64,000 nucleotides of DNA from Cristatella mucedo. Its lineage: Eukaryota; Bryozoa; Phylactolaemata; Cristatellidae. The notes beneath the pieces are model-generated. The model ran no database searches and had not been told where the DNA came from. It saw only the letters and a list, made by a program, of their open reading frames with translations. The position numbers and the translations under genes are program-made. Shown here piece after piece: positions 24,801-39,500 of this stretch (positions are counted from its first letter, which is position 1; every line of letters begins with the position of its first letter). The DNA lies in NCBI GenBank assembly GCA_009760855.2, contig WPIO01000006.1:3644501-3708500 (forward strand). The letters are read 5' to 3'.

Positions 24801-27800
24801 CACTGCCGCATTTGCCAGAAGACCTTTATAGGAATGATTCGGCGGTATCCCCGACGAGGTGTGCATTAATTTCAGTCCAGCAGTTCTAACCGGTTCCATC
24901 TGAAACTTAGCAGTCTACTTACAACTGAAAGCTTAGTCCACACCAGTGTACACATGCCTCGTGTGGTCTCAGCAGGTAGCATCACTAGCCTTCCTCTCAG
25001 CAGGTCCAAGCCTTGATCAAATCCGTATTGCTGCTGAAATGCACAATCTGCTGTGTGACACGACATCCTATTGCTATTTATATAGCCCGATATTGCCTTT
25101 GTCCACCGAAAGTATTTGCCTTTGCCTGTGATGCCAGCATCGTCCTCTGTCTCTGCATGTTTTAATGAATGGTGCTTCGGCAAATACTGAATATTGCCTT
25201 CGTTTTCAGTGCTACAGCTGAGGGTATCGAACTGCTGCTGAAGCACAAGTCTGCAATCAACGAAAGAAACAGCCGAGGTTGCACTGCGCTACACTTGGCT
25301 GTTGCTAAATCAAATTCTGGCTGTGTCTCTGTTCTTCTATATTTCAAGTGTGACGTCAATATACAGGTGAGAGTTGCTACGGAAACAGACTAAGACTCAC
25401 TTTATCTGGAATAATTTGATGAGAGACAGCTTTGAAAAATTGGCCTAATCTACATCCACATGTTTAGACATTTCCTTGTTCTTCATGTTCCTCATTGGAT
25501 GATCTTAGTTGTAGTTCTGTGAAACATTGTGGTGGCATGTCGAGTCTTATTGTGCTATGCCAGACTTAGTTCACTGCGAACTGCTCGGATAACTGTCCAG
25601 GTGTACTCTAGTTGCTGTAGGTTTTTCCAAGCTCATTCCAGCTATCACCGCCTGATTGACTACTATCGTATGCAGAAATCTACACTGATGGTCCAAAACA
25701 AGGGAAATTGATGCCAAAATAAACACAACAGCCCAACACATGATTTGTTTAGCATGACAACCACAGCATAGGCAGTAGAACCACTAATGCTATAGGGTGT
25801 GTATAATAGTAGGATGTGGCCCCTCCCCAATTAGCAATGTCAGCTACTCGGGATGGCATAGACTCGAAGATTTTCAGAGTTACATCGGGCTGGTGGTATA
25901 GCATGTCAAACTGCTTACAGTTGGTCCCATAATTCGGCCAGTGGTCTGGAGCTCTCAGCCGAACTTCACTGAACCCCCTCCTGAACAATCTTCAAATCAT
26001 TTGGTGTCGGTGCTGCCACGCCCACTCAAAGCATGCTTCTTTGTGTTTTCGTCAGTAGTGGAGTTTTCTTTGCTATTCTTGCCAAAAACCCATGTTCGTT
26101 TAGCCTTTGCCTCACTGTCTGCTAGCTGTGGATTGTGCCGGTTGTAGTTTGGTTGCCGTTGCGCACTGCACAAAACACCAGCCGACGAGCAACACTACCA
26201 GTTTATTCGACAATGCACCGAGCCGGCGGAAGCGCCGCTGCCCTCCCGCAGACGTTCGTCGTCGCTTCTCTCGTCTGCCGTACCGGAACGCTGCGCTCTG
26301 ATTCGTTAGCATTGTTGCTAACGCCTAGCTACACTCCGATTGGCTAGTCGGTGGTCGGGAGGGTCCTCCAGCCTGGTACCGGCAGATAACAACACTTAGG
26401 TGCGACACTGCCATAGCCTGGGGTATGCATAAACGAAACCACACCGGTTTTAAGCTCGAGTGTTACGGCAAAGACTCGTGTGAGTTCAAAACGGGCCTTC
26501 TGGTACTCCATTTTCAGAACCAACTACTCGGCCAATACTTGGCGGAACAATGTGAAATTTCGAATGTGCAGCTCTACTTTTACATGACTGCAGTTGTTCG
26601 TTTTTGATTTCGTTCGGATTCCCAATAGCCACTTTTCCGCGAGCTGTGAGCTCAGTATCATCACGCATTAGCAGGATCTCATTGATGCAATAAGGTGGAA
26701 TTCTTTATAGTGAACGACTCCTGTTTCCGGCTAGTGCCATCTTTCAGGTCATCCAAAGAGTAGCGATTATTCAGGTAGCAGAGAGCACAAAATGTTTATC
26801 CACCCTGGCTAGTCCTCTTCCTTTGTAGCGTGGCAGGGACCGAGCAAAAGGCACACATGGCTTACAGATAATCATCCTCGAGGCCATTCAGCAGCAGCCC
26901 GAATCAACTAGCTGAGCTGGGACTACTTGCTCCATACAATTTGAAGCCTTTCGGCATTACCTTTGCCATTAGGAGCTGATAGAAGCACCGCTGACCCTGT
27001 TGCTTCTGTTTCACTGTTCCTATTGATGCTCATAGGGTTTACGTCAAGCCTGGGTTTCACTAGCACCTCATTGGTCAAGGTCAATGGCCTCGTCTGATTA
27101 GATGATGAGGTATGGAGTATCCCAGGTTTTTTTTATAGGTCTCACTCTTTTCATGCTTTTGCAATATGGCTTCTCTCTTTCTCTCTCTTTCTCTCTCTCT
27201 CTTGCCAAAGTGATAGCCAGTTAGAAATATAGCTTTAATTTCAATTTTAATTTTCATTAACCGTCAGCATTAGCCCAGGATGAGAGTGCTTGAACTCATG
27301 ACCCAGATCGTGGGTTCGAATACTGGAGCAGGAGTTGTGTATTGCCTACTGAAAGAGGTTGAATTGTGCTACGGCCCTTCTGCTGTCTTATAAAAAGGCA
27401 GCTGAATCAGCTATCTTTTACTTTACTTTGTGCAGACGATGCTCAACTCTCGACATTTAAAAGAAGCTTAAAGCATACCTATGTATTACAGCATTTAGTG
27501 GGTCATTGTGATTCGTCCTTCGTGTGCCAATGCCTGCTTACACTACACCTGCTGCTTGCGAATGTTACCACCAATCAAGTGGTAATTCCTAATATACAGC
27601 TTGTGTAAATGCCTAGAAAGTAATTTAGTTCTCTGAGGGTGCTATACAAATATGCTATTATTATTATTACCTGTGGTGTGATCCTTTCTGGCATTCTGCT
27701 ACACCAGACTCTCTTAATTATCCTATTGTTCGGATTGACGACGTCTGTGCTTCGATGGCCTTTGCTGAAAGATCTGTGAACTAGTTCCAGCCTCATCGTG

Positions 27801-30800
27801 CCCTCTGGTCTTCAATGACAAATAAATTAGCTTTTCCATTCTTATTTTTCAAGACCGATAGCAACCGAAGCTTTTGCTCTGCAGGTCTTTGAGTGTCGAC
27901 AGGGGCACATCGTTACCAGCCATCTTGACCTGCTACTTCCATGTAACTCACTACTTCAACTGTCCTCCTGAATCAGCTATGCTCATCACTTTCTCTTTGT
28001 TGTGTGAGGTGAAGTCGGTTGGCTACAGCATGTGCCCTGGAAGCCATTTAATAATAATAATAGTAATACATTTGATATAGTGCCCTAACATAACTCAATA
28101 TCGTTCTATTCAATTAAAATTTGTTGCAAGGGAAGCGCGATTGAAAGGTTAGTGGTAGCATGCTCAATAAACACCAAGAATAACATGGTTAGGGGTGACA
28201 TGCACAGGATCAGCATGCAAGTGTGGTTAGCGGCAGCATGCACAGTGTCAGCATGCATAAGCACATAAAAGTCGAATCACAGGGACCCACAAAAGGCCGT
28301 AATAAATAAAATATATACTTGTTTTAAATGTGATCAAGTCAGGGTGTGTCGTGGTGCAATTCAGGAGTGAGTTCCAGGCTTTGGGAGCATAAATGAAAAA
28401 TAAATAATAACTACTAGTTGATTTACCAGCTCCTTTGTATAGCAACAGAAGAGCCTTAGCGGCTGTCACCACCGCTTGCAGCTGCGATAAAGAATCACCT
28501 GCTATAGGATTCGAAACCACAACCTCGGGACCGAGATCGTGAAAGCAACCACTTTAGCTAATGTTCCATCACGGTCTCCAAAGCATTTCAGGTTTGTACG
28601 AGGTATAGGTTAATAATTAGATTCCGAAAAGCAGGTGGTACAATGCTTAGCCTGGTAGAGGAGTAGATCTAATAGGTAGGCTGGAACCAAACAATTAAGG
28701 GACCTTGAAGTCGATGTGTTGCTTGACTGGGAGCCAGTGTAGGTCGGCGAGAAGTGGTGAGATGTGGCAACTGTCACGCTCACTGCAGACATGCCTAGCT
28801 GCAGAGCTTTGCGCAAAATGGTGCTGCTGCAATGCTGTTCAAAAACTAGCATTGACACTCATGCTGTTTTCTATCCCTACTTCCTGAAGCCAATTATAAA
28901 CCTTGTGTGGCAAAAGCCCCACTGCTTGAACTGTTTTTAACAATAATAGCAACAACAACAAAATCATTGTACTGCAACCTAAAGAAGAATAAATTTCTAG
29001 GCACTTCTTAAATAAGAAGAAACCATAGCAACGTTTAGTCATAATAATATGTACAGTTTCTACATGCATAAGAGTATATATATGGCGAATCACAGAGGCG
29101 AAGTAAATGCTGTGAGGAACAAGAAGAATTTTCCCCTGCTTTAAGTGTTGTCAAGTCACATAATTTCGTGACGTTAATCGGTAGAAAGTTCCCGGGTTTA
29201 GGCACATAGAAATGTAAAGCACCTAGAAAGAGATTGAATTCTCTGAGGGCGCTTTATCAAGTGCATTGTTATTGTTATTATTATTATCATTATTATAGAA
29301 AGTGGTGGCAGGTCTCATAAAGATTGAATGCCAGTTAAAGACCTGAATAAGTTATTGGAGTAAGAAGAGGGTTCATTCAAAGGGTGTGAGCAGAGGGGTA
29401 CATACACATAGATAAGAAGAATAGTGTATATAAAAGTAAGTGAAATGGCAAATTGGTGCAGAGTCACTGGACCTTAGAGAGAAGTGGTGCAATGTGGCAG
29501 TTATGACACTCAAGACATACCTTAGTTGCCACATTGTACACTGACTGTAACTGTTTTATTATTTAGTCAGGAAGATCTCCATAGAAAGAGATTTAAATAA
29601 GTTTAGATAGAATGTCACGAATGCCTGAACCAACATAACCATAGTCCTAAAGAAGCACCAACGACTTTGGGCCATGTTAGTAAGAAAAGGTATTCTGTCT
29701 TGCCTCTCTTGCTGCATGTATTGATGACATCTGCACACGGATGAAAGCAAACATTTTTAAATCGAATGATGATAAAACCAGCATAATAGTTATGGGCAAA
29801 GTAAGTGTGATTCAGAAATGGGAAAGGTTAAGGCTCAAAATCGGCTCTGCCAGCATATGTTCTGATGAATATGCACGACCACATCAGCTCTACAGTCAAG
29901 TCTGTCTACTTTCAGCTATACAACATTGCTAAAGAAAAGGGCTTGTTTAGACAAGGATACCACATCTAAATTGGTTCATGCATTTTGTGACATCCTGCCC
30001 TGACGTCTGTACATCACTGCCTGCTGATCTACTGGCGTGTGCAATCAGGCACTTTCGATGCTTGGCTAGTTTCTGTCGACCCAGTGATTGTAGAACACTT
30101 TTGTGGCTGTCAGGGCCTTTACCCGAAACAGCTTGCAACGAATGAAGGCACTGAAACTGTCGTAGTCTGAAAAGTATGGTCTTATCGGCATGTTTGCATT
30201 TGCAAGAGCTCAACTATAGGCTGCTGGATCCTAAAGGTGAAAGGACAGCAGTTGACAGAGTACTAATGGGTGCTTATTAGGGGGCTGCTTAATAAAGGCA
30301 GTTGGAGCAAAGCATGACTAGATAATTTATGCTGATATCACTTTTTGTTGGTTGTTGTGCTTCGTGTAGCATATTTCGAAATGGATTAGCTGCTAGGACT
30401 TGAGCCGGGTGGGAGGGGTTTCGAATTTTGTGGACGACAAGGCGGTACCGTCCCTCAATCTCTAGTGCTGCATTATGTCTTGGCAGCTGCATTACAGCGC
30501 TTTTAAATCGAGCTTTCGTTTTGGCCACCCTTGCGTTTACTATATTTTTTGATGTTTTCAACCAAAAGAAGTGCAGGTTTTGTGTGCTTGCAATGAAAGG
30601 TTTTGCATTCGAATGTATGCATATTTTACTTTACTACGATTGGCCCATTGGTCACTTTGTATGTATGTATCTCCGGCTGTAACTCCACAAGGACTATGTG
30701 GGTGTTATGCAGGAGAGTTTTGTATAGTGCACTCACAGCCCTAAATGGCTTTTATTACGAATTCGGTAGCCAGCAGGCTTCATCTCGCGCAGCAATGAGA

Positions 30801-33469
30801 AACTGAGAAGCATAGCTGAGTCAGAGAGCAGTTGAGATAGTGAGTAGCATGTAAGTAACCGCTCAGGGGGGCTGGAAAGGATGTGCCACAGTCAGCAGCA
30901 GCAGAGTAGTTGTAGTTGCATAAGAATTGTGAAGTAAGTTCCACAGTCTAGGACCTGCAGCATAAAAGCTTCTGTCGCTAACGGTCTTTAAAGGGGGGGG
31001 GGGTAATCGAACAGCTAATTTATCGTCCATACAAGACCTGACGGCACGAGGAGGCTGAAACTGGTGCAGCAGTTCAGATTGGTATGGAGGAGCCAAGCGG
31101 GGGGGGGGGGGGGGCTTGTGGGTCAGAGCAAGAACTTTGCTCTGTATCCATTAATCAACCAACAGCCACCCAAGCTGTGTCAGCAAAGGATACACTCGGT
31201 CAAACCTCTGGGATTTTTAAACTAGCCTTGCAGCCATATTCATCGCCAGCTGGAGTGGACTAGTGGCCGTGTTTGCTGAAATCAAGTTTTTCCCGCTGAA
31301 TTGAATGCCAACATAGTACAGGATGTCCCGTGAATGCCATTTCATATTCATCTATTTTGTGTTGGTAGAAGCCTACAGCCTGTAATTTCAAAACAGAGAC
31401 AGGTCAATTCTTGTGTACCTTTGCTGCCTGAGTGTACCGTTTACCCTCTTTATGAAAACACCCGGAGAGGGCATGCAGGTGTAAATGAATGTTAATCATT
31501 GAGCCTTAGTCCTGCTTAATTCTTGATGGAAAAATTTCTCGGTAGCCCTTATGAATTTTTTATATTCTACAGCTATTTGCTCGAGAAGCTGTAGCTTAGA
31601 TTTATGAGATATATTAAGACGACTTAGGGATTCATGTCGTGATTTCAGGCTAGCTTGTATAATTCCGTGTCTTATTAAGAAGGATTGCATTAGTAACGCT
31701 CTGTAATGTCGGTTTGTTAATATATTTAGGCTGAATGTCTCATCATTCATTCGTTGTGGGCTCTTTTTTGGAAGTAATGGGCTACAACTGAAAATGTCAG
31801 GCGTTTGATACATTACTCAGATCTTGTCTGGTATGCCCGCAATAGGTTTTGGATGCCGCTATCCAACAGTTTTGTTTGACTCAAGCGTGCACAATGTTCT
31901 AGGACTACAATGGAAATACAGCTTTACACACAGCCGTGGAACAGAACAATGCAGATGTCATCACCAAGCTGGTGGACCATGGATGTGCTAACTATGGCCT
32001 GTGCAATGATCTTGGCTTCAACGTCCTTCAGCATGCTGTGTCAGTAGGGAGTTCTGGGTAGGTTCTACCCTGCCTAATTCGACAGGATGATCCATGCAAC
32101 ATCTTCGGTCAGCTATGCCATCCGCCGTTATCGTTAGAGCTTAACAGAGACATTTGAATAATGCTGTGTACATTTGCCTGAAGATAACGGCTGCTCATCC
32201 TTCTGACCATCATCACAGCATCATAGGGAAGAATGAGGCTACGAATTTCTTATTTTCTACGTTTATTAAATGATGCACGTTGACACAAGCGTTCATCCTG
32301 CTGGCTTAAAGGCTGATCCACTATTCAACCTATTGGGAATGTCAAGACAATATTTATACAAATTTGTCCGACAAGCGAATATGTGTTTAGGGTACCTTTC
32401 AAAAGATAAATGTGTTAGTACTGGGATTGAAAGTTTGCCTGACGACTTTCGCCTAAAAGATGGTTATGCAAACGTATATGTATATATAGGCATCCATATC
32501 CCTATATGTCCACGATTACGAAAAAAGCTCCGGGTTTGATGGCATATACAGCAAAATGTATCATCCAAAATCGGGAGCTTTTCTTGCCACATTTGAAACA
32601 AGCAGAGCTGAACTGGCATTTCAAATTTCACTCCTAAGCGTGAAGTATTGGCCGAGTTATGGAATTTACTAGGCACCAACCGACCCTGGAAATGAAACTG
32701 TATTAAAGTCACAAGAATGCGCCTCCACAAACTTCAAGCATGTATATTGCGATCTACCTAGGTTCGACAAGTTGGTATACAAGTCGTATATGATGCAGAA
32801 ATCGGTGACATTTTTATTTGTAGATTTGTTGCTTCTGGTTTGCATCCGGGTTAGACATGGTTTGCATTTTTCATGGGCTAACTCGTTTGTCTTTTGAAAG
32901 GTACCATTAATACATATTCGATTGTCGGACAAATTTTATAAGTATTTTCTTGAAGTACAGGACCTGGTGGCCAGTTGGCTGCCGATGAAGTAGACTAGCT
33001 TATTATCAATCTGTAATCCTAATCTCACCCCTAAAGTTGGAAGACCGTATGCTGGTGATTGGTTTGTTTAACATTTAGTAGGCCCTGCCTGCTCGTAATC
33101 TGGCCTTGCTGTTCCAAAACAACCTCTCATTGGATGACCTTATTGTCTTCTCTGCTGTCAAGTTGGCCTACTTCCACCCGAGGAAATTGCCAAAATTAGG
33201 AATCAAAATTAGAACCTGCTTTGACAAGAGTAAGGCAGCAGAACTAGTTCTTGAATTTTGTGACTTTGGAAATTGGTCACTTAAAATTCCCTTTATTCAG
33301 GACTCCAGCATGCATCTTCAATCGTCTACAGCTGGTATACAACTCAGTAACTTGTTTGGTCTGTCATCAACAATGTAGCTGCCACATTGCTTCACTTCTA
33401 TCCGAGCTTCACGGGTTGTCTATCAGGCCACGAATCGACCTCCAGATACTCTCTTTGGCTTACAGGTCG

Positions 33470-33503
<34 letters not shown>

Positions 33504-36500
33504 CACTTGATAAAGCGATTCACTTGCTTTCACTAGCCTACCTTTGTAACCTTTGTGCTCTTCCAGTCAAGTGCTCTCACTACCCACTACACACCAGCAT
33601 CCACTCGTCTTGGCGTTCATTGCACTTAATTGAAGCCATTTGGTGTTTGGGCCTTCAGTTCTTATTCAGTCGCTTTCCCAGTCTTTCACCACTTGCGTTG
33701 ACTTGGCATAATTCAAGTCTTCCCATGTTCATGTGAACTTGTCTTTCTTGTTCCTTCTTTGCACGTTAACCTGTGCACGATTCAGTGCATGCAAATAGCC
33801 AGACTAACTCCTACTAACCGGTGATCATGAGTGTCGTGTGTGCTTTTGAATGCTCATCTAAACATCTTAACTTGCTCGTTATTAACTCTTTATCATTAGT
33901 TGACTTACAGTGAGTTACCGTTTTCTTTGGATGTCAAACGATTTATCATAACTAAAACTTTTCTTTTCCTTGCTGGGATTCTGCTAATAGTATTGCCTCG
34001 TTGATGGTGCAACTTGGAAAACGAAAGGGAGAGCTGGCAGGAATCCCCGAGCAGTTTGTGAATTTAAGCTTAAATTAATTTGAAGAGGCTTTAAGCCTCT
34101 TCTTGCTCGATTCTGCCGATCGAGTTTCTAGGGCTGCATTGTGGCAGCTTTATTTGTGTACCTTAAGCCAGCGTTGATGATGGAAGCTATATATTTGGCC
34201 ACACTTTGCCAAGCGTTAGCCTTGGTTTTGTAGCCCTATTTGCCTGGAGCTTAGTTAATGTTTTGTCTTGGCTGGAAGAAGCATGTTGTTCGCTGAAGAG
34301 ACGACTTAGACCTTGCTGGTGCATTTGCCTTAATATGAGCAGCTCGTGAGCATTAGGCTGGCTAAAAGTTTTGTAGTAATATTTTTGCCTCAACATGTTA
34401 GTTTGAGAGCTATTAATATATCTTTCAGGCCTCACTGTGTGTAGCTCCATGTCGTTTGCTTGACTTGGCCGAATTAGTTTAGCACTGTGACATTTCATGA
34501 GTTTTTGCAGCAGCATGCTGCCGATCAAAATATTTTTAGTCTGCTTGCCATTACTCGGCGATGCGACGTCTGCTTTGCATCATGCATGCTTGAAATACCT
34601 TTGATGAAAGACATTGAAATGTCAGTGTCTTTACCGGTCAGATAATAATAATAATACATTTGATATAGCACCCTCAGAGAACTCAATCTCTCTTTAGGTA
34701 CTTTGCATTTGCTGCAAAGGAAACACGATCGAATAGTTAGTGGTACCATGCTCGACAAACAACAAGAATAACATACTTAGGAGTTACATACACAGGGTCA
34801 GCATGCAAGTGTGGTTAGTGGCAGCATGCGCAGTGCCAGCACACAGAAGCACGTAAGGGACGAATCACACGGACCCACTAAATCCTGTGATAACCTAGAT
34901 GCATTTTAAGTTCTTTTTAAATGTGGTCAAGTCAAGGTATGTCGTGACCTCAGTCAGGGTATGTCGTGATGCAAGTCAGGAGTGAGTTCCAGGCTTTAGG
35001 AGCATGCGAAGTAAATGCACGGTCTCCAAAGGATTTGAAGTTCATATGTGGTATACTTAAGCAATTAGATTCCGAAAAGTGGGTGATGTGATGCTTGGCT
35101 TGGTGTGGGAGTCGATCTGATAGGTAGGCTGGAGCCAGAGAATGAAGGGACTTGAAAGTGCGTGACCAAACCTTAAAGTCAACCTGGGAGCCAGTGCAGG
35201 TTGGCGAGAAGTGGTGTGATGTGGCAACTGTGACGCTCACTACAGACATGCCAAGCTGCAGAGTTTTGCACCAGCTGTAAGCACCTGATTGCACATGCCA
35301 GTAGACCAGCAGGCAGTGAGTGACAGAAGTCAAGACGGTATGTCGCAAATGCATGGATCAACTTAGATGTGGTATCCTTGTCTAAACAAGCCCCTAAACG
35401 AGCCTGAATTTTAGCAATATTAGGTAGCTGAAAGTAGGCAGACTTTACTATGGAGCTTTTGTGGTCGTCTAATGAAAGGTCACTTTAGAACATGACACCT
35501 AGATTTTGTGCAGATTCATTAGGACGTATGCTGGCAGAGCCAATTTTGAGCGCCAGCCTTTCCCATTTCTGAATCACACTTGGTTTGCCCATAACTAGTA
35601 AGTTGGTTTTATCATCATTCAATTTAAGAAATTTAGCTGCCATCCTTGTGCGGATGTCATCAATGCATGCAGCAAGAATGTTGAGAAAATTCGACGTGCC
35701 GGAGGGCTGAAGGGGATCAAAGCAAAGGTACAACTGTCATCTGCATAGAAGTGAAAGCCTAGATTATGCCTATGATTATGATTATGACTTTTTAGCAATC
35801 ACATCGGCTAGAGGGAGGGTAAAAACCGTGAAAAGAATGGGACCAAGCACAGAGCCCTGGGGTAGCCCCGTACTTCGGAGGTTCCTCGGATGATCTGTGT
35901 CCATTCACATCAATACTCTGGAGTCTACCACTGAGATATGACATAAACCGTTGCAGTGTAGTGCCAGTGATACCCAGGTGAGATGAGAGGTGCTCAATAA
36001 GGAGTTGGTGATTGATAGTATCAAAAGCTGCTGGAAGATCGAGCAAAACAAACCAAGAGACTCTACTCAAGTCTGTATTCCTAAGTAGGTCGTTATACAC
36101 ATGAAGCAATGCTGACTCTGTACAGTAATTATCTCTGTACTTACTAGCAAGGTTTGAAGTTTCAATATAGACATATAATTTATTATAAAATTATATAACT
36201 ATACAATTATAATTATATTATATAATTTAGAGTTCAGCTGGTCTGCCACTGCTCGTTTCGGTGTCTTTGATAGGAACGATTGAAGGGAGATTAGACGGAA
36301 GTTGCTCAAGTTCTCTTGGTCTGGTACTGCTTTCTTGAGTGGTGGCCTGACTACAGCTTTTTTAAAGGTGCTGGGACGTGACCTGAGGCTAATGACATGT
36401 ATATGATGTTAGTTTTGCATGGCAGCAGCAGATCAATTCATCGTAGAAGAAGGACAGTAGGAGTATACGTGCTTCTGAGGTTATTAGTGGCCTCCTTGTA

Positions 36501-39500
36501 TGATGACACTGAGGTACTCCATGGAATTGAGGGACAGCATTCCAGGGGGGTTGTTGCCAACCTATCGATGGCCTTCATAGTCTTGTCTATCATTTTGACA
36601 AAGAAGCTAGAGAAACGATCAGCCAGATGAACACAACTATCACTAGGTAAGGAGCTAACCTGGGAGCGGTTAAGGAGATTGTTGATAGCAGACATCATCA
36701 TTTTGGATTGTGCATCTGTGATTCAACAATATTCTTATAGAAGCTAGACTTGGCCCTTGCTGGATCGATTGGTACGATCTACAGTAGTCCTCCTATGCCT
36801 GTCGATGGACGGTCAGTCCTGATTTTTTTGTATGCTTTTTCAAGCTAGACCTAGCTAGTTTATTATCTGAGGTAAACATTAGACCGTCTGGGTGATGGTG
36901 CACAGTGTGCTTACTCAGAGATGAAAACTCGTCGAGCATGTCAGCTGGTGTCGTGCTGTAGCGATCTATCAATGATGGCAGGTTAGAGGGGGATTGAGTG
37001 GTAGAGGCGATGCAGATATTCTCTCACGGACAGGACCCATATCAAGGGTCTTGAGATTTTGCGATTCACCGGCGGTTTTAGATGACTTGGAGGGCACACA
37101 TTGTAGACTGAATGAGATCTGCATCTGGTCAGATTGGCAGAATTTGGTAATAATTTGTGATAATAGCTTGCAGTTGTATGAGAAAATTTGGTTGAGTGTG
37201 TGACCCTTGATGTGAGTGGGGCCATGCACATGAGCCACAAGAGACAAAGAGTCTGTCAGTGCACGAAATTCGGTGCTGAATGAGTCAGATAAGTTATCAA
37301 AATGAACGTTGAAGTCACACATAACGAGGAAGGATTGATTTCTTGCACACAGAATCGAAATGAGATCAGAGAAACCTGAGGTCAAGGATGACTTGGGACC
37401 TGGAGGATGATAGACTACTGCCACTATGGGTAGCTTTTCTTCGGGTGAACTCAAAACAATAAATTTGAAAGACTTCTATGAGAGGACTGCAAACAGCTTG
37501 AAATAGAAGGACATGCATGTAATACTAGCGACTTCCGATTCAATTTTTAATTGATATAGGGATGTGAAAGGAGAAGCCTGCCGGGGTTACATCGGTAATA
37601 GTCGGGCAGTTTACCGATTTCAGCCAAGTTCGGCTGCATGTGTTGACTAATAAATAGTAATGAGATATATACTTGTGAACTAAACTCTGTCTGTAGGTAA
37701 TAGATGCTCGGAAGGAATAATAGTGGTGCATCAGTTGTTGCATGATAGCTATTCTTGTGCAGTAAGTTTTATTTTTCTTTTGTAGCGCTGTTAAAAAGCT
37801 TTTGACTGTGACTCGGCATTTGACCGACCTTAGGAATGACGATGGACTGGCACCTCTTCACATAGCAGCAGCCTACGGTCATGCAAATGTAATGGAAGTT
37901 CTGATTGAAGAAGTGAGTTAATGTTTATGAAGCAATTTTTGATCTACCGAAGAGAACTAAATGTTTTCTAACCAATTCACCTAGGTGGAAAAAGAATCAT
38001 GTTACCTGATTAATGATATTAACATCTACCGTTTCAGCCTGCCAAAAGTAGTCCTTAGAGGAAGTTTTGCGTAGATGAAGCTTATGGTGTTAAGAACGGA
38101 TGAGTTTTTAGTTTTGTTTTAAATGTCATCCAGTAAGGGGATTTCAGTGAGTAGAGGGTTACAGACTTTACAAAGTACTACATGATTTAACAGCCTGTTT
38201 TTGTATAGCAGCAGAAGAGACTTAAAGGCTATCACCACCACTTGCAGTGGCAATGAAGGATAGCCCACCGCAGGATTCAAACCCACAACCACGGGACTGA
38301 GGTCTTGAAGAGCAACCGCCTGACGTAGTGTACCATTAAGACTTTATGTGCATGAAGGGACCATCTGGGAAGGATTTGAAGCTAGTTCAATTCATATCTA
38401 TATAGTAAGAGTCAGCCGATCAGGGTGGTGCAAGGGACACCCGACGAGAAAGTAATTTAGACTTGAAAGCTGGAGCAAGCTAATGAAGGAGCCTACAAGA
38501 TCAGATCTTGAAGTAAATCCATCCTCGATAGGCACCTAAGAATAAATGTGATGTAGAGATCTACCAGAAGTAGCAGAGAGACTTTACTTGAGTTGGCATT
38601 CCTGTGAAGGTTTTTGCATGCTTAAGAAGAAGCTATAAACTCACGTTTTTATTACAGCATTTGGTAGGTCTTTGTGATTCGTCCTTCGTGTGCATGTACC
38701 TGCTTACACTATCCCAGCTGCTTGCAGATGTTCCACCAAACATTTGATAATGCTTTATATGCAGCATATGTAAAATACCCACAGAGAGAGATTCAGTTCT
38801 CTGAGGGTGCTAAACACATGCATTATTATTATTTTTATGCACACGCACGAACGCACGCATGCATGCACACACATACACAGACACACACACCTACGTACGC
38901 ACACATGCACACACGAACTAACACAGACAGACATATCGACACAGACAGAAATAGAAATGCTCACGGATAAATGCTGTCTCTGGATATTAGTCCTAATCTT
39001 GACTGGACTGTAATTACCAGATTAGATGTCTTAACCTAATCACTTAGCGGCTCTGCTACATCTCGTTTGAGAGCCTTATATAAGAATGGCAGAAGGAAGT
39101 CGAGGTGGAAGTTATTGTAAGTTGTCTTGTTATTGTATTTACTTCCTTATGAGTGGCCTGACAACGCCTTCTTTGCGAGACATTAGGACGTGACCTGAGT
39201 CAAAAGGCATGTACATTATGCTATTTTGGGGCGAAGCAAATCCAGGCATTTGACCACTATAACAGCCTGCATGGGCTCTAGAGATGTGATAACTTCGTAG
39301 ATTTTGGCAGTGGAATTCGACGTGAGTTCACAAGGGCAGGCTTGAAGGTAGATTGGCAAGGAGAGCCGAAGGAGGAAAGAGAAGTAGAGCAGGGAAAGTA
39401 GGGCGAAGAGTCCAGTGGGGATGTTAAATGGGGAATACATACAGTTTCTGATCTTATCTAGCTTGCTAGAAGGAATTAGAACAGACGATCTGCCAGATTG

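Larger units (their letters stand above)
25367..31902 (+). other. Gene B intron 5 (repeat-dense)
   Basis: A 6,536-nt intron, phase 0, the longest in the gene. Contents in order: a CpG-richer patch (26140-26370); a CTTT/CT-rich run (27172-27204); SINE-1 (27262-27411); LINE-B (27425-27672); LINE-A (27735-28045); LINE-B with a nested SINE-1 (28048-28860); more LINE-B pieces in both directions (28935-30010); LINE-A (30660-31270). The interval 25367-26100 and an open frame at 31496-31813 on the minus strand are unexplained. Confidence 0.8.
32058..37785 (+). other. Gene B intron 6
   Basis: A 5,728-nt intron, phase 2. It contains the 615-bp inverted-repeat element (32341-32955), a LINE-B piece with an (AAT)n run (33090-33502) and the longest LINE-B copy in the window (34640-37745), whose 5' side ends only about 40 bases before the exon 7 acceptor. 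The part 33505-34180 shows nothing I recognise. Confidence 0.8.
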
